From IMG/VR virus record IMGVR_UViG_3300034092_000112, positions 1-31,616 of that record: a stretch of DNA of 31,616 nt; one strand, written 5' to 3'. The notes beneath the pieces were generated by a model, which was not told the DNA's origin, searched no databases, and saw only the letters and a program-made list of their open reading frames with translations. Both the position numbers and the translations under genes were made by a program. Source of the DNA: a virus. Shown piece by piece: positions 30,909 to 31,616 of the stretch; the first letter of the stretch is position 1, and each line of letters starts with the position of its first letter.

Positions 30909-31616
30909 ATGGCTATCGATCTAAACAAAATGCGTGCAAAGCTTAACAGCCTCGCTAACAACGGCAAGAATCAGAACACTTCTAATACTTGGAAGCCAGA
31001 GGAGGGACAGCATCCTATTCGTATTGTTCCAACTGCTGACGGCGATCCATTCAAGGAGTTTTGGTTTCACTATGAAGTAGGTAAGACCAAGAGCGTTCTT
31101 TGTCCTAAGAAGAACTTTGGTGAGGATTGTCCAATCTGTGAGTTTGCTTCGCAGCTTTGGAAGGAAGGCGTAGCTAATAGTGATGAAGAGAGCAAGAAAA
31201 TGGCTAAACAGCTATTCCCACGTCAGCGTTTCTCTTCACCAATCCTTGTTCGTGGTGATGAGAAGAAGGGAGTGCAGATTTGGTCCTACGGAAAGACTGT
31301 TTATGAGACTCTAATCAATCTCGTTCTTAATCCAGAGTACGGTGATATTACTGATCCAGAGGATGGTCTTGACCTTGTGATTGATTACAGCAAGCCAACA
31401 ACTCCCGGTGCTTTCCCACAAACCAAGATTACACCTCGTCGTAAGTCTTCACCTCTTTGCGATCCAGCCTACGGTGGACCAGCTAAGTGTAAGGAGATTC
31501 TTGATACACTTCCAGACTTTGATAGTCTCTACAAGCGTCTATCAACTTCTGAGGTACAGAAGATTCTTGATGAAGCATTCGCAACTGATGAGGGTGCAGA
31601 AGAGGCTTCCTCTACC
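30909..31616 (+). CDS. gp32: Single-stranded DNA-binding protein, gp32 type, cut by right edge
   Basis: 236 codons are visible, open at the window end, with no stop. AAGGAG lies eight bases before the ATG. N-terminus MAIDLNKMRAKLNSLANNGK is basic and polar, like the cooperative-binding arm of gp32. The zinc site is H54, C65, C74, C77 (FHYEVGK, then CPKK, then CPICEF); T4 gp32 uses H64, C77, C87, C90 with similar spacing. The OB-fold region continues through KKGVQIWSYGKTVYETLINL and EDGLDLVIDYSK. The visible end is turning acidic (DEAFATDEGAEEASST), as does the C-terminal tail of gp32 that contacts replication partners. It coats ssDNA in replication, recombination and repair. Many C- and T-ending codons suggest strong expression. 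Confidence 0.92.
   Translation, partial: MAIDLNKMRAKLNSLANNGKNQNTSNTWKPEEGQHPIRIVPTADGDPFKEFWFHYEVGKTKSVLCPKKNFGEDCPICEFASQLWKEGVANSDEESKKMAKQLFPRQRFSSPILVRGDEKKGVQIWSYGKTVYETLINLVLNPEYGDITDPEDGLDLVIDYSKPTTPGAFPQTKITPRRKSSPLCDPAYGGPAKCKEILDTLPDFDSLYKRLSTSEVQKILDEAFATDEGAEEASST

Overview
The window is a stretch of a tailed-phage genome with a contractile tail (T4 superfamily, myovirus-like). It is A+T-rich, every supported gene lies on the + strand, and genes are packed with gaps of 0-125 bases and several TAATG or ATGA stop/start overlaps. The firmest anchors are a gp23-type major capsid protein (8170-9870), a gp18-type tail sheath (12229-15084), a gp19-type tail tube (15120-15743), a gp26-type baseplate/tail-assembly protein with a four-cysteine zinc knuckle (16491-17342) and the start of a gp32-type single-stranded DNA-binding protein (30909 to the right edge). 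No tRNA, CRISPR, insertion sequence or attachment site was seen. The host cannot be named from the sequence; the protein style recalls marine and freshwater T4-like phages, which is an impression and not a search result.

Layout. (1) 1-7010: a fibre and receptor-binding region of six genes. It holds a beta-repeat fibre open at the left edge, a concanavalin-A-like protein, a gp14-like neck protein with a fibre-like tail, a small adapter-like protein, a repeat-rich fibre, and a long fibre with a cysteine-containing C-terminal domain. Four of the six end in the same C-terminal module and three start with the same MAY(K/N)(F/Y) peptide. (2) 7093-9870: scaffold (gp22-like) and major capsid protein, closed by a strong terminator. 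(3) 9964-17517: neck (gp13-like), tail terminator (gp15-like), sheath, tube, a tube paralogue, and the gp26-like gene overlapping a small downstream frame that may be reached by ribosomal frameshifting over seven T. (4) 17559-27214: a membrane-segment protein of unknown role, a small conserved-looking protein, a probable tape measure, and baseplate genes (tube-junction-like, LysM/gp53-like, hub-like and one unknown). (5) 27224-31616: a replication and accessory block with a minimal family A DNA polymerase, an acidic/basic small protein, a Nudix hydrolase, an unknown protein with an N-terminal glycine loop, a small HExxH protein, a WYL_2-like small protein and the ssDNA-binding protein.

Regulation. 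Nine intergenic gaps between 1422 and 19520 carry the same coding-strand octamer, CTATTTA followed by A, T, C or G. In seven of the nine a credible ribosome-binding site lies between it and the next start. It looks like this phage's late promoter, playing the part that TATAAATA plays in T4. Genes without the motif sit in tightly coupled runs behind one that has it. Four hairpins followed by T tracts punctuate the late region (2986, 5010, 9889, 19472). The motif is not seen after 19520, so the baseplate run is probably read from the 19513 site and the replication block from other promoters.
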